Source: Phycisphaerales bacterium
Lineage (GTDB): Bacteria; Planctomycetota; Phycisphaerae; Sedimentisphaerales; Anaerohalosphaeraceae
Direction: 5' to 3'
Assembly: GCA_011053245.1 (NCBI GenBank)
Contig: DRGS01000042.1
Span: forward strand, 1 to 15,143
Length of the DNA: 15,143 nucleotides
Shown: piece by piece, positions 1 to 7,831 of the stretch
Numbering within the stretch: position 1 is the first letter of the stretch
How the letters are laid out: each line of letters starts with the position of its first letter
Position numbers and translations under genes: made by a program
Notes under the pieces: generated by a model
What the model was told of the DNA's origin: nothing
Database searches by the model: none
What the model saw: only the letters and a program-made list of their open reading frames with translations

Positions 1-71
1 CCCATTACCAATCCGCTCATGCCCAACACTACCAATACTGCCAACATTGTTAAGAGATTCGTCTTTTTCAT
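1..71 (-). CDS. 5' end of a gene for an exported protein (partial)
   Basis: The ATG at 71-69 opens a frame that runs to the left edge and encodes MKKTNLLTMLAVLVVLGMSG followed by LVM. A basic start followed by a long hydrophobic run is a typical signal peptide or N-terminal membrane anchor. A purine-rich AAAGGAAA lies about 8 nt upstream, and a second in-frame ATG at 77 is possible. Only 23 codons are inside the window, so the function cannot be told. It diverges from the DUF2089 gene. Confidence 0.6.
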   Translation of the reverse strand, partial: MKKTNLLTMLAVLVVLGMSGLVM

Positions 72-387
72 TTCCATTTCCTTTCCATTTAAAGTTGTCG
101 TTAACCTGTTTTATTTGCCCTTTACACTATACCAGTGTCCCAAAGCCCCCTTTTGGTAACGCTAAATCTGATATTTCAATTTTTTTTTGATACCATCATA
201 AAAGCCGCAGGAAGCACTAAAGCCCTTTAACTGCCCTAAATCACCGACGATGCCCGCAAATATCGGAATTGCACCAGAAAATTTGAAAATAATTCATTTT
301 TTTATTGCATATAGTTAATGTTAGGTTAATATTATTGAATATGTATTATATATTTACAAGTTCTTGTGATGATAGGAAGCTAAAGTT
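72..387. other. divergent intergenic region
   Basis: This 316-bp gap separates the leftward exported-protein gene from the rightward DUF2089 gene, so it should hold promoters for both. The part near 300-360 is very AT-rich. A weak plus-strand candidate is TTGCAT (305-310) with TAATAT (327-332), spacing 16, but neither box is close to consensus. The DUF2089 start has a good TAGGAAG ribosome site at 373-379. I see no RNA gene or repeat here. Confidence 0.4.
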
Positions 388-690
388 ATGAAAAGATTGC
401 CCACAATGTGTCCGGCATGTAACGATCACTTGAAGGTTAAAAATCTCATCTGCGAGCAGTGTGAAACGGAAATTCAAGGGCAATATGAGCTGCCGCCGTT
501 GGCCGGTTTATGCCCTGATGATCAAGCTTTTGTACTCGATTTTATGAAAGCAAGCGGATCGTTAAAAGAGATGGCAAAGTTATTAGGACTGAGTTACCCC
601 ACGGTTCGCAACCGTTTAGATGAAATAATAGAACGTCTTAAGTTTGCAGAGAATCCTGAAAAAATATCAGAAAGGAAAAACCATGATTGA
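388..690 (+). CDS. DUF2089 family zinc-ribbon/HTH protein
   Basis: This 100-residue protein matches the layout of the DUF2089 family. An N-terminal zinc ribbon has CxxC at C8/C11 and CxxC at C22/C25, and is followed by the family-typical E-I-Q-G-Q-Y-E-L stretch. A helix-turn-helix lies near residues 57-85 (GSLKEMAKLLGLSYPTVRNR), where the sequence SYPTVRNRLDE is characteristic. It is probably a cytoplasmic DNA-binding regulator; no target is known. TAGGAAG at 373-379, 8 nt before the ATG, supports the start. Its last 8 bases overlap the next gene (ATGATTGA), which suggests translational coupling and a regulator-plus-membrane-protein operon. Confidence 0.9.
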   Translation: MKRLPTMCPACNDHLKVKNLICEQCETEIQGQYELPPLAGLCPDDQAFVLDFMKASGSLKEMAKLLGLSYPTVRNRLDEIIERLKFAENPEKISERKNHD

Positions 691-1711
691 AAAATCAACC
701 AACCATACCGTCAAACCCAAGGTCTCTTTGGGTCAATATCTTTTTAATCCCTTTAGAATGCTTGCTGGTCCTAAGGCCCTTCTTTTAGGCTTGGCAATCA
801 TCTTGATAACTGCATTTCTCGGTTCGCTCAGCAACACGCATTTTGATGGAGTTCTTGATGTTCATACCGGCCAGAAGGCACCTGCATGGTTGTTCTTTGC
901 AGAAACCCTGATCGATTGGCTGTGTATGGTTTTGTTCTTGTTTTTTTCGGCCTTAATTGTTTCACGAGCGCAGTGGCGATTTATTGACATTCTGGGAACG
1001 CAAGCCTTGTCCCGCTGGCCGACACTGATAACCGCGTTAGTAATGCTGCCTGATGCAAACCGCAGGTTTGGAGAGTATCTGACCTCACAACTTGGCCAGG
1101 GTAGTGCGCAGGCGGCTATCAATCCTGTAGATGCAGCCATCTTTTCCATAGCTACGATAATTGCCCTTTTGATGCTGATCTGGATGGTAGCGTTGATGTA
1201 CAAAGCTTACGCAGTTTCCTGCAACCTAAAAGGCGCTAAAGCAATCGTGACATTCATAATAAGCTTGATCTTAGCTGAGATAGTTTCCAAAGTAATTATC
1301 TTAGCATTGTTTAGTAGTATCCTTGGAACAAATATTGTTATGGGTGAATTCATGCCCGAATCCCCCCAAGGTGTTGCGGTCATTGGCGAATTCGAGAACG
1401 ACCCTCAACTTATTGGGACGTGGCAAAGTGTAGACTCTGTTAAAAATGTTAACGATTTTCAATCTGGAAAGAAAAGATGGGCAGGCGAACTTTTTCTGAA
1501 AGAACTTACGTTTAAGGAAAATGGTAGAACCTCGGAGTCCTCTGTATGGACTAAGAATTGGATATATACGGCTGACGGAGAAACAAAAGCCCAGTATCAT
1601 ATAAAATCAATTGATGGCGACATGTACCTCTTTTACCCATGGCTGAGCGGAGATGTTACTATCCGTGGGATGAAGCCCGTATATTATGTCTTAAAAAAGG
1701 TTGCTAAATAA
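683..1711 (+). CDS. polytopic membrane protein, Yip1-like, with soluble C-terminal domain
   Basis: I chose the ATG at 683 because AGAAAGGA precedes it at the right distance and it overlaps the DUF2089 stop. The upstream in-frame ATG at 644 lies inside the previous gene and has no ribosome site. The 342-residue product begins with a Yip1-like N-P-F-R-M-L-A segment and has hydrophobic helices near 31-48, 72-94, 150-174 and 185-213. A soluble domain covers about 238-340 (D-P-Q-L-I-G-T-W ... L-F-L-K-E-L-T-F ... T-I-R-G-M-K-P-V-Y-Y-V-L-K-K). From memory, this tail resembles one found at the C-terminus of some BlaR1/M56-type sensor proteins and stand-alone proteins; I could not verify that by search. 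The fusion suggests a membrane sensor or partner of the upstream regulator. The exact role is unknown. Confidence 0.8.
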   Translation: MIEKSTNHTVKPKVSLGQYLFNPFRMLAGPKALLLGLAIILITAFLGSLSNTHFDGVLDVHTGQKAPAWLFFAETLIDWLCMVLFLFFSALIVSRAQWRFIDILGTQALSRWPTLITALVMLPDANRRFGEYLTSQLGQGSAQAAINPVDAAIFSIATIIALLMLIWMVALMYKAYAVSCNLKGAKAIVTFIISLILAEIVSKVIILALFSSILGTNIVMGEFMPESPQGVAVIGEFENDPQLIGTWQSVDSVKNVNDFQSGKKRWAGELFLKELTFKENGRTSESSVWTKNWIYTADGETKAQYHIKSIDGDMYLFYPWLSGDVTIRGMKPVYYVLKKVAK

Positions 1712-1766
1712 AGTTGGAACATGATTCTGAAGGCTCTATTGTTGCTGTTCAGCAGAAAGGTAAAGT

Positions 1767-2213
1767 ATGATGCCCAAATGCATTTGGTGCTATAAACAAA
1801 ACGAGCAGGTAAAAGAAGTCATGGTTCCAAATAAAGGACAGATTTGGTTACCTCTGCAAGAGGGCAAAACCTTTGTTTGCCCCGAGCATGAGGAAAAGTT
1901 TCGCAAGTTCAACGATTATTCCCGCCGGCATGGACGTCTATTTATGATCCTCATGGGCGTATCATTCCTCACAATGTGTGTGTCAGCAGTTGCTTCAGAC
2001 CTTTGGCATGGCAATAATAATTATCAACTTGGTTATGTATTCATTGGAAGTTTTGCTTCAATGGGAATAGTGTTGTTTATATTTCCATTTTGCTCACAGG
2101 GTAATATTCAATCGTTTAGTATTGCCGTATCTATTAAGTTGGTACGAATTGTAAGCGTGGTGATAATTGCTCTTGGGGTCATAGGGCTTATTTTCGCTCT
2201 GTTGGATGGGTGA
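1767..2213 (+). CDS. small membrane protein with N-terminal zinc-ribbon-like motif
   Basis: I do not recognise this 148-residue protein by family. C5-x2-C8 and C38-x2-H41 form a likely zinc-binding site in a short cytoplasmic N-terminal domain. Three hydrophobic helices follow at about 58-77, 88-108 and 126-146. AGAAAGG at 1754-1760 supports the ATG at 1767; an adjacent ATG at 1770 is equally usable. It lies 55 bp after the Yip1-like protein gene on the same strand and probably belongs to the same transcript. Like the DUF2089 protein two genes upstream, it begins with a zinc ribbon, but the two ribbons are not obviously homologous. Confidence 0.75.
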   Translation: MMPKCIWCYKQNEQVKEVMVPNKGQIWLPLQEGKTFVCPEHEEKFRKFNDYSRRHGRLFMILMGVSFLTMCVSAVASDLWHGNNNYQLGYVFIGSFASMGIVLFIFPFCSQGNIQSFSIAVSIKLVRIVSVVIIALGVIGLIFALLDG

Positions 2214-2386
2214 TTGTCTGCCGCCTGATTATCCTCACCAATCACCTCCGCAAAGCCTACAGCAGCGAACCGCCCTCAGATAAAACACAAAGTCTTGCTT
2301 TTTCGCCGAAACTACCCTATATTAAGTCTGAAAGAGCAAATTTTGCGTTATAAGCAATATAAAATTATTTTTGAAAGGTAAAAATC

Positions 2387-3097
2387 ATGACTCACAGAAA
2401 ATTATTCTCAATTTCGCTTGCGATCCTGACCTTGGCAGCCGCAACATTTTTCATCGGCTGTGAAGAAGAAAAGACCGCCCCGGCAACCGAGCAGGAAAAG
2501 GCCCCAGCAAAAGAATCCGCACCTGCCCCTCAGCCGAAGGCAGCAAAACCTGCCCCGGTACCAACCCCGACACCAACCCCTGCCCCCAAGCCAATAGCAT
2601 CTCTCGTCACAGTAAAACTCCAAACCACAATGGGCGACATCGTCCTCGAACTCAACAAAACGGCAGCACCGATCACAGTAGAAAATTTCCTGACTTATAC
2701 ACGGCAAGGAACCTATAACGGAACCATCTTCCACCGCGTAATACCAAACTTTATGATACAAGGCGGAGGTTTCGTCGAGAACATGACCAAAAAACCGGTA
2801 AATGCCCCCATCGTAAACGAAGCATCCAATGGCCTGAAGAACCTCCGTGGAACGATTGCTATGGCCCGCACGTCCAACCCCAACAGTGCTACCAACCAGT
2901 TCTTCATCAACCACAAGGACAATTTCAATCTCGACTACAGGGGAGCTAACAGCCCCGGCTATGCCGTTTTCGGAAAGGTCGTCTCCGGCATGAGTGTTGT
3001 TGACGCCATCGCCGCTGTGCCCACCGCCACACGTGGCCGCATGGGCAACGTCCCAGTAGAACCGATAATAATAAAATCAGCAACGCGACTAAGATAG
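2387..3097 (+). CDS. lipoprotein cyclophilin-type peptidyl-prolyl cis-trans isomerase
   Basis: This 236-residue protein starts with a lipoprotein signal peptide, with the lipobox F-I-G-C placing the acylated cysteine at C25. A Lys/Ala/Pro-rich linker (about 26-70, with PTPTPTPAPKP) would span the periplasm or wall. A complete cyclophilin domain covers about 73-236. The active-site motif FHRVIPNFMIQGGGF has catalytic-type R117 and Q125, and the second signature AMARTSNPNSATNQFFINH follows at 158-176. It should catalyse proline isomerisation in exported proteins. The ribosome site is AAAGG, about 8 nt before the ATG. The second cyclophilin gene starts 28 bp downstream and is clearly a paralogue, so the pair probably arose by duplication and is co-transcribed. 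Confidence 0.95.
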   Translation: MTHRKLFSISLAILTLAAATFFIGCEEEKTAPATEQEKAPAKESAPAPQPKAAKPAPVPTPTPTPAPKPIASLVTVKLQTTMGDIVLELNKTAAPITVENFLTYTRQGTYNGTIFHRVIPNFMIQGGGFVENMTKKPVNAPIVNEASNGLKNLRGTIAMARTSNPNSATNQFFINHKDNFNLDYRGANSPGYAVFGKVVSGMSVVDAIAAVPTATRGRMGNVPVEPIIIKSATRLR

Positions 3098-3125
3098 ATA
3101 TCAAAATCTTATTAAGGAATACGAT

Positions 3126-3635
3126 ATGCCAACGAATGTGGAACTAAAAACAAGCAAAGGGAATATGACCATAGAGCTTAACGAAGAAAAGGCCCCCATA
3201 ACCAGCGCAAACTTCATTCAATATGTAAACGATAAATTCTTCGATGGCACTATTTTCCACCGTGTCATCGACGGCTTCATGGTACAGGGCGGAGGATTTA
3301 TCGCCGATATGTCACAAAAAAAGACTCGCGACACAATAAAGAACGAAGCTTCAAACGGTCTAAAGAACGACCGCGGAACACTCGCAATGGCCCGAACAAA
3401 TGACCCCAACAGCGCAACGGCCCAGTTCTTCGTCAACCACAGCGATAACGACTTCCTGAATTATACCGGCCCCGGCAACCCCGGTTATGCCGTATTCGGC
3501 AAGGTCACAGAGGGATTGGAAACTCTCGATGCCATCGCAGCCGTAAAAACAGGAACCAAAGACGGTTTCGACGACGTCCCGAAAGATACCGTAACGATCG
3601 AATCGGCGACAGTTATTGAAGATGACGCCGAATAA
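3126..3635 (+). CDS. cytoplasmic cyclophilin-type peptidyl-prolyl cis-trans isomerase
   Basis: This is a 169-residue single-domain cyclophilin, close to the length of E. coli PpiB, with no signal peptide. F44-H45-R46, Q54 in FMVQGG, and the signature AMARTNDPNSATAQFFVNH give the active-site groove. It shares long stretches with the lipoprotein cyclophilin just upstream (GTIFHRVI, NEASNGLKN, AQFFVNH against NQFFINH), so the two are paralogues for different compartments. AAGGAA at 3113-3118 lies 7 nt before the ATG. The acidic C-terminal tail (EDDAE) lies outside the fold. Confidence 0.95.
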   Translation: MPTNVELKTSKGNMTIELNEEKAPITSANFIQYVNDKFFDGTIFHRVIDGFMVQGGGFIADMSQKKTRDTIKNEASNGLKNDRGTLAMARTNDPNSATAQFFVNHSDNDFLNYTGPGNPGYAVFGKVTEGLETLDAIAAVKTGTKDGFDDVPKDTVTIESATVIEDDAE

Positions 3636-3645
3636 TATATTTTTT

Positions 3646-3675
3646 CCTACAAAGCCCAACTGATAGGGTTATAAT
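3646..3675 (+). promoter_or_regulatory. candidate promoter of the ECF sigma/anti-sigma operon
   Basis: A perfect TATAAT at 3670-3675 lies 42 bp before the sigma gene start. The upstream box (CCTACA, 3646-3651, spacing 18) is poor, so only the -10 element is convincing. No GGAAC-type ECF autoregulation motif is obvious here. Confidence 0.35.
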
Positions 3676-3717
3676 AGAGTTGTAAAAATTAGCAATTAGG
3701 CTTCACTGGAGTTTGAA

Positions 3718-4326
3718 ATGGACCCATCTACTGAACATTCTGACTCTGAGTTGCTTCGGCGATACCTCCAGGGCGACGCGGACGCCTTTACTGAGATCGT
3801 AAATCGCTACAAAAACCCACTTTACGCATTCCTGAGGCGATTTCTGAACCGTCAGGATCTCGTTGAGGACGTCTTTCAGGAAACTTTCCTGCAGCTTTAT
3901 AATAGTAGGGAAAAATTCGATCTCTCACGCCCCTTGCGGCCATGGCTCTTCACGATCGCCGCAAACAAAGCCAAAGATGCACTGCGAAAGATGCAGAGAC
4001 ACTCTTCAATGAGCCTCGGAGCAATAGCGGACACGAGCGATGTGTCCATTGACGATGTACTTAATCTCTTTGCTTCCTACGATATTACACCCGATCAGGA
4101 AGCCTCGAGCGCAGAAACCGCCCAAAGAGTAAGGCAGATTGTAGCGGATATGCCGGAAAATCTTCGAGGAATTTTAATTTTAGCCTATTTTGAACAATTT
4201 TCTTACAAACATATGGCGGAGATACTCAGTATACCAATCGGAACGGTTAAGAGCCGCTTGCATACAGCGGTAGCGCACTTTACCAAGAAATGGAAAGCAG
4301 CTAATCAGGGCGATGAGGGAACATGA
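3718..4326 (+). CDS. ECF-subfamily RNA polymerase sigma factor
   Basis: The 202-residue product has sigma-70 region 2 at about 22-92, with the region 2.2 helix D-L-V-E-D-V-F-Q-E-T-F and the PWLFTIAANKAKDALRK helix that would contact the -10 element. Region 4 covers about 143-192, with the helix-turn-helix SYKHMAEILSIPIGTVKSRL that would contact the -35 element. No region 1 or 3 is present, as expected for ECF factors. The linker at about 95-135 is rather long and serine/aspartate-rich. TGGAG at 3708-3712 supports the ATG at 3718. Its stop overlaps the start of the next gene by 4 bp (ATGA), the usual arrangement for a sigma factor and its anti-sigma partner. Confidence 0.95.
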   Translation: MDPSTEHSDSELLRRYLQGDADAFTEIVNRYKNPLYAFLRRFLNRQDLVEDVFQETFLQLYNSREKFDLSRPLRPWLFTIAANKAKDALRKMQRHSSMSLGAIADTSDVSIDDVLNLFASYDITPDQEASSAETAQRVRQIVADMPENLRGILILAYFEQFSYKHMAEILSIPIGTVKSRLHTAVAHFTKKWKAANQGDEGT

Positions 4327-5390
4327 GCGATCTAAGCAAAGAAGATAAAGAAGTAATCTTGGACTTTTACTTTAGATGTGGAACTGATGAGCATATCAAC
4401 CGCGGGCGCGATTTGATCGCCGACCACGAAGAAGCGGCTAAGTTGTACGCTGATCTTGCGGACACTCTCACGAACCTCGATGCGGTCAAGTATGAGCCTT
4501 GCCCCGATAATCTCGCTGCGCTTACTGTCGCAAGACTCAAGCACGCAGCCGTCGAAACACAGGCCCAGCAGTATTTAGAGAACCTTCTAAACGAGCAATC
4601 TGACAACCCGCCGGTTTCTACAAAAGCGACCACCAACCGAACATTCTGGAAGAGCATAACCAACACCGCTGCCATGGCCGCAATGCTGGCTTTGGTGCTA
4701 TTTTTGGGTTACCCAGCCGTTTCAAATATGAGGCAAAACTCATGGAAACAAAAATGCACCGCCAACCTCATGAAAGTCGGCAGCGCAATGGCCACTTATA
4801 CTGCCGGAAACAACGGCTTCCTCCCTTCCGTATCGATCAAAGCAGGCGACCCATGGTGGAAGATCGGCGACCAGGGCAAGCAAAACCAGTCCAACACCCG
4901 CCATATCTGGCTGCTCGTAAAGAATGATTATCTCAATGGAACCGAATTTTCATGTCCCGGCAGAGAAGGATCGAAACCGCTCGACATCACTACCAAAGAA
5001 ATTGCAGCCCTGAATGATTTCCCTTCAAGGAACAACGTAAACTATAGTTTAATGATAATGTGTGACGAAGCCGTAAAAAGACAAAGATCCGGACGCCTCA
5101 CCGCTTTCATGGCAGACAGCAACCCCATCTTCGAAAACATCACCACCAAGGGAAATTCGCTGGATTCATCGGATGAATTCACAAAGATCATGCTAACAAG
5201 AGAGATGAAAAGCATGATGAGCAGAAACCATAAGGGCCGAGGCCAAAACGTTCTCTTCAGCGGAGGAAGCGCACTGTTCAACAACAACCGAATAGTCCTA
5301 AACGACGACATCTTCACCGTAAAAGGCAAAGACACTTACTGCGGAACAGAATTACCAACCGACGAAAACGACATCTTCCTCGCACCATAG
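4323..5390 (+). CDS. putative anti-sigma factor with prepilin-like C-terminal domain
   Basis: The start overlaps the sigma-factor stop by 4 bp. The 355-residue product has a cytoplasmic N-terminal region (about 1-110), helical and rich in Asp, Glu, Leu and Ala, where an anti-sigma domain would sit. It lacks a clear HxxxCxxC zinc motif. One membrane helix spans about 115-131. The segment after it (L-G-Y-P-A-V-S-N-M-R ... K-C-T-A-N-L-M-K-V-G-S-A-M-A-T-Y ... G-F-L-P) follows the pattern just past the membrane in DUF1559/type II pseudopilin-like proteins of planctomycetes. Near the C-terminus, H303 is followed nine residues later by S313-G314 in NHKGRGQNVLFSGG, a variant of the H-X9-DG motif of those proteins. 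The sigma pairing is inferred from gene order; the prepilin resemblance is visible in the sequence. Confidence 0.75.
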   Translation: MSDLSKEDKEVILDFYFRCGTDEHINRGRDLIADHEEAAKLYADLADTLTNLDAVKYEPCPDNLAALTVARLKHAAVETQAQQYLENLLNEQSDNPPVSTKATTNRTFWKSITNTAAMAAMLALVLFLGYPAVSNMRQNSWKQKCTANLMKVGSAMATYTAGNNGFLPSVSIKAGDPWWKIGDQGKQNQSNTRHIWLLVKNDYLNGTEFSCPGREGSKPLDITTKEIAALNDFPSRNNVNYSLMIMCDEAVKRQRSGRLTAFMADSNPIFENITTKGNSLDSSDEFTKIMLTREMKSMMSRNHKGRGQNVLFSGGSALFNNNRIVLNDDIFTVKGKDTYCGTELPTDENDIFLAP

Positions 5391-5416
5391 AAACAACGAT
5401 TGCCACATCCCATCAA

Positions 5417-5530
5417 AAGCCCGAAGGGCTTAAACAATGGTAGCCCCGGATGCAGCGCAGCGAAATCCGGGGTATAAAGAACACCCACAACCCAACGACC
5501 CGGAAAGGGTCGAACAAAGCCCCATAGGGC
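5417..5530. repeat. cluster of four small hairpins between convergent genes
   Basis: Four perfect short palindromes follow each other. AAGCCC-gaa-GGGCTT is at 5417-5431. CCCCGGAT and ATCCGGGG, with a 13-nt spacer, are at 5444-5472. CGACCC-ggaaa-GGGTCG is at 5496-5512 and GCCC-cata-GGGC at 5519-5530. They fill most of the gap between the anti-sigma gene and the oppositely oriented DUF362 gene. The CCCCGGAT unit looks like widely dispersed intergenic REP-type sequence. The cluster could act as a bidirectional terminator, although no stem is followed by a U tract. Confidence 0.65.
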
Positions 5531-5551
5531 GGCATGATGTAGCCTCTCCAG

Positions 5552-7474
5552 TCATTCTGCGATACCAATACCCCAGTCCCCGGCCAGTACCGCGAAGTCT
5601 TCCATATTCACTTTCGTATCATGGTTTATATCCGCTCCACTGCACCAGCCGTTATTGGCGCTGTCGCAATTTTCGCTCAGCCAGAACGCGGCAATAATCG
5701 CAAGGTCCTCTACATCTACGCCCGCTGATGTGATATCGCCTTTGAGCATCGGCGACCGGATAAGTTCTATGCCGGGGCCCGTTTTCAGATTGCCGGTGTA
5801 CTGCCTTTTGATCGGATCGTTCCAGTGCTCATGTACGCCAAGGCTGGCCATCGCAGTCCCGTCACCTTCCGGATCATAATACGTCTCCGAAGGAGGGTCA
5901 TTAGCCAAAGCTGCCTCGTGCAGGAAGTTATCGACGGTATCCCCGGCTCCGATCATCTCATCGCCGCTTTGTATCTGTATCGTAGGCTCATTCCGTAAAA
6001 AGTCCAGTGCAACCGACTCGATCGCAACACCGTCCTGAGAAACGAAAATACTATTCGTCCAGTCATTATTAAAAGGCTCGGATACCCACTTGGTATTATT
6101 CGCCACCGGACAGCCTTGATAATTAACCGCATAGAGACCGTCGATCATAAAGAGCACCGTTTTTTCGCCAAGATCATCATGCCCCATCAGGTCCACCAGT
6201 GCATTATACGTCCCCATATCTCGCCTGTAACATTCCCAGTCGGGTACACCTATCGCAAAATCATGCACGGCGATATATGGATGAATGCCCGCACCCTTCG
6301 GAGCCCCGCGTTCAGGACCGAACGGCTGTCCCCAATCCGAATCCGTACAGATGCTGCCGAAGTGGTTCTTTGCGCATGTAGTTATCCCAGCCAGCGAGTG
6401 TGCCTTCAGATTTGCCAGATTGATAATGTAATCGGCATTCGTAACACAAGTCGGCAAATATGTATCGTTACCCCCGAACGGCTCAGTTGGGTCCTGAAGG
6501 TCGTCGGACCAGATAACCTCGGCACTCCAATCCCTTACATATTGTTCTCGTCCGTCCCCGCCGGCCCACTCAACAAGGTGTACATCCGGAAATTCCGCTT
6601 TGCATGGAATATAGAATGCGTCCGGAATCTGCGAGGTCGCATCATAAAACGTAATGAAACTGTCATCAACACCTGCGGCATTCAGTTGCCGCAACAGCGC
6701 CAAAGCGATCTGCGGTGCCGCAAAACATTTATTGTTGTTTTGTGAATGAGATGCCGCGGCATTACCCCAACCTATGATCTTGATAGCGATCTTCTCACCG
6801 GCTGTATAGCCGATGTCACCTTTGGCGCGAGCCTGATTGAAATCCCTGAAAAGGGCGTCCCACGCCTGTAGATAATCAACATCTCCTCCGACAAGATCGC
6901 AGATCGCATTGGAGAGCATTTGGCTTACTACCGCCTGATCGGTATTGCCTGACTGCCACCAATACCCGGAAGACGCATTCCAACTCGTTGCGTTAGGATC
7001 ATATGCCCAGACCACACGCCCAGGATTGATCCCTCTGCCGTCGCCAAGCGGAACATTAGCAGGATCGGAAGGCTCATACCATGTTGACTCTGCCGACAGG
7101 GCCCACCGCCCGTTTACCGACATCGGCAAATACACCGCCGCGACACCCGCGATAAGACACATGCCAGCTACCACAAAGCGGGACTTGCCGATAAGCCGCC
7201 TGGCCTTATGAAAAAAGACAGCCGAACCTGCAAGACCGGTCAGCCACACAACAAAACCCGAAGCCAGAGGCGCCGCAACCCGCTGGCAAGGGTAACTGGC
7301 CCTACTGGGCTTAGGGATAACACGCACAAGAAACCAGATCAATGCAAAAAAACCAGCAACCGGAAAAAACCACCCCAACCACCTGCGTTTTGACCTGCAC
7401 CCTTTAGCTTTACTGACCTGATTCGAAATATCCGCACCTCCTGACATACACGTTTTCAAGAAACCCAAAAGCAT
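5552..7474 (-). CDS. membrane-anchored DUF362 protein with C-terminal dockerin-like repeats
   Basis: The 640-residue product has three hydrophobic helices near 32-51, 65-88 and 100-117. A long domain of the DUF362 type follows at about 225-500; I recognise it from the overall pattern (I-K-I-I-G-W-G-N near 232-239, N-A-D-Y-I-I-N-L-A-N-L-K-A-H at 346-359, and C-A-K-N-H-F-G-S at 367-374). The C-terminus holds two dockerin-like calcium loops, G-D-I-T-S-A-G-V-D-V-E-D-L near 579 and A-D-I-N-H-D-T-K-V-N-M-E-D-F near 614, each followed by a helix ending in W. The soluble part is probably extracytoplasmic. The start is uncertain: neither the ATG at 7474 nor the one at 7447 has a good ribosome site. 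It is transcribed from a promoter at 7504-7532. The substrate is unknown. Confidence 0.85.
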   Translation of the reverse strand: MLLGFLKTCMSGGADISNQVSKAKGCRSKRRWLGWFFPVAGFFALIWFLVRVIPKPSRASYPCQRVAAPLASGFVVWLTGLAGSAVFFHKARRLIGKSRFVVAGMCLIAGVAAVYLPMSVNGRWALSAESTWYEPSDPANVPLGDGRGINPGRVVWAYDPNATSWNASSGYWWQSGNTDQAVVSQMLSNAICDLVGGDVDYLQAWDALFRDFNQARAKGDIGYTAGEKIAIKIIGWGNAAASHSQNNNKCFAAPQIALALLRQLNAAGVDDSFITFYDATSQIPDAFYIPCKAEFPDVHLVEWAGGDGREQYVRDWSAEVIWSDDLQDPTEPFGGNDTYLPTCVTNADYIINLANLKAHSLAGITTCAKNHFGSICTDSDWGQPFGPERGAPKGAGIHPYIAVHDFAIGVPDWECYRRDMGTYNALVDLMGHDDLGEKTVLFMIDGLYAVNYQGCPVANNTKWVSEPFNNDWTNSIFVSQDGVAIESVALDFLRNEPTIQIQSGDEMIGAGDTVDNFLHEAALANDPPSETYYDPEGDGTAMASLGVHEHWNDPIKRQYTGNLKTGPGIELIRSPMLKGDITSAGVDVEDLAIIAAFWLSENCDSANNGWCSGADINHDTKVNMEDFAVLAGDWGIGIAE

Positions 7475-7503
7475 GTGCTTTTAAACGCGTTGAGTATATC
7501 ATT

Positions 7504-7532
7504 ACAATAGCGAAAACGTACCATTTTGTCAA
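7504..7532 (-). promoter_or_regulatory. promoter of the DUF362/dockerin gene
   Basis: Read on the minus strand, TTGACA (7532-7527) is separated by exactly 17 bp from TATTGT (7509-7504). The predicted transcript would start near 7497, leaving a 5' leader of about 23 nt before the ATG at 7474. The -35 box is perfect and the -10 box matches 4 of 6. Confidence 0.55.
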
Positions 7533-7737
7533 GAAAAAACTTCCGCCACCGGCGATCTAATCATTCAGTATCATTTGTCCCTCAGTTTAACAGGCTTATC
7601 CTCTGGCATAAACACCACCTCAAGCCAGCGCACAAATGTCATCCCTGCACACAAATGTCATACCCGCATGCTAGGGCCGGCCGTGCCCACCGAAAAATTA
7701 AAATAAACATCGCAAAGCGATCCAAAATCATTTAGCC

Positions 7738-7757
7738 CCCTGTTCCCCGCAACAGGG
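7738..7757. terminator. possible terminator hairpin after the nuclease module
   Basis: CCCTGTT (7738-7744) and AACAGGG (7751-7757) form a 7-bp stem with a 6-nt loop. It lies downstream of the minus-strand nuclease genes. No U tract follows on either strand, so termination is only a possibility. Confidence 0.3.
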
Positions 7758-7831
7758 CCTCGCGAACCAAGGAACTTATACGACACCGAAAAAACACAAG
7801 CAAACCTAAACACCACTACGGTTTCGCAATC

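Noticed and set aside
644..682. upstream start for the Yip1-like membrane protein
   Set aside because: This in-frame ATG lies inside the DUF2089 gene without a ribosome site; the ATG at 683 has one and gives a normal overlap.
5437..5697. 86-codon plus-strand frame through the hairpin cluster
   Set aside because: The start of the peptide (P-D-A-A-Q-R-N-P-G) is the usual spurious translation of dispersed CCCCGGAT-type repeats, and the rest is antisense to the DUF362 gene.
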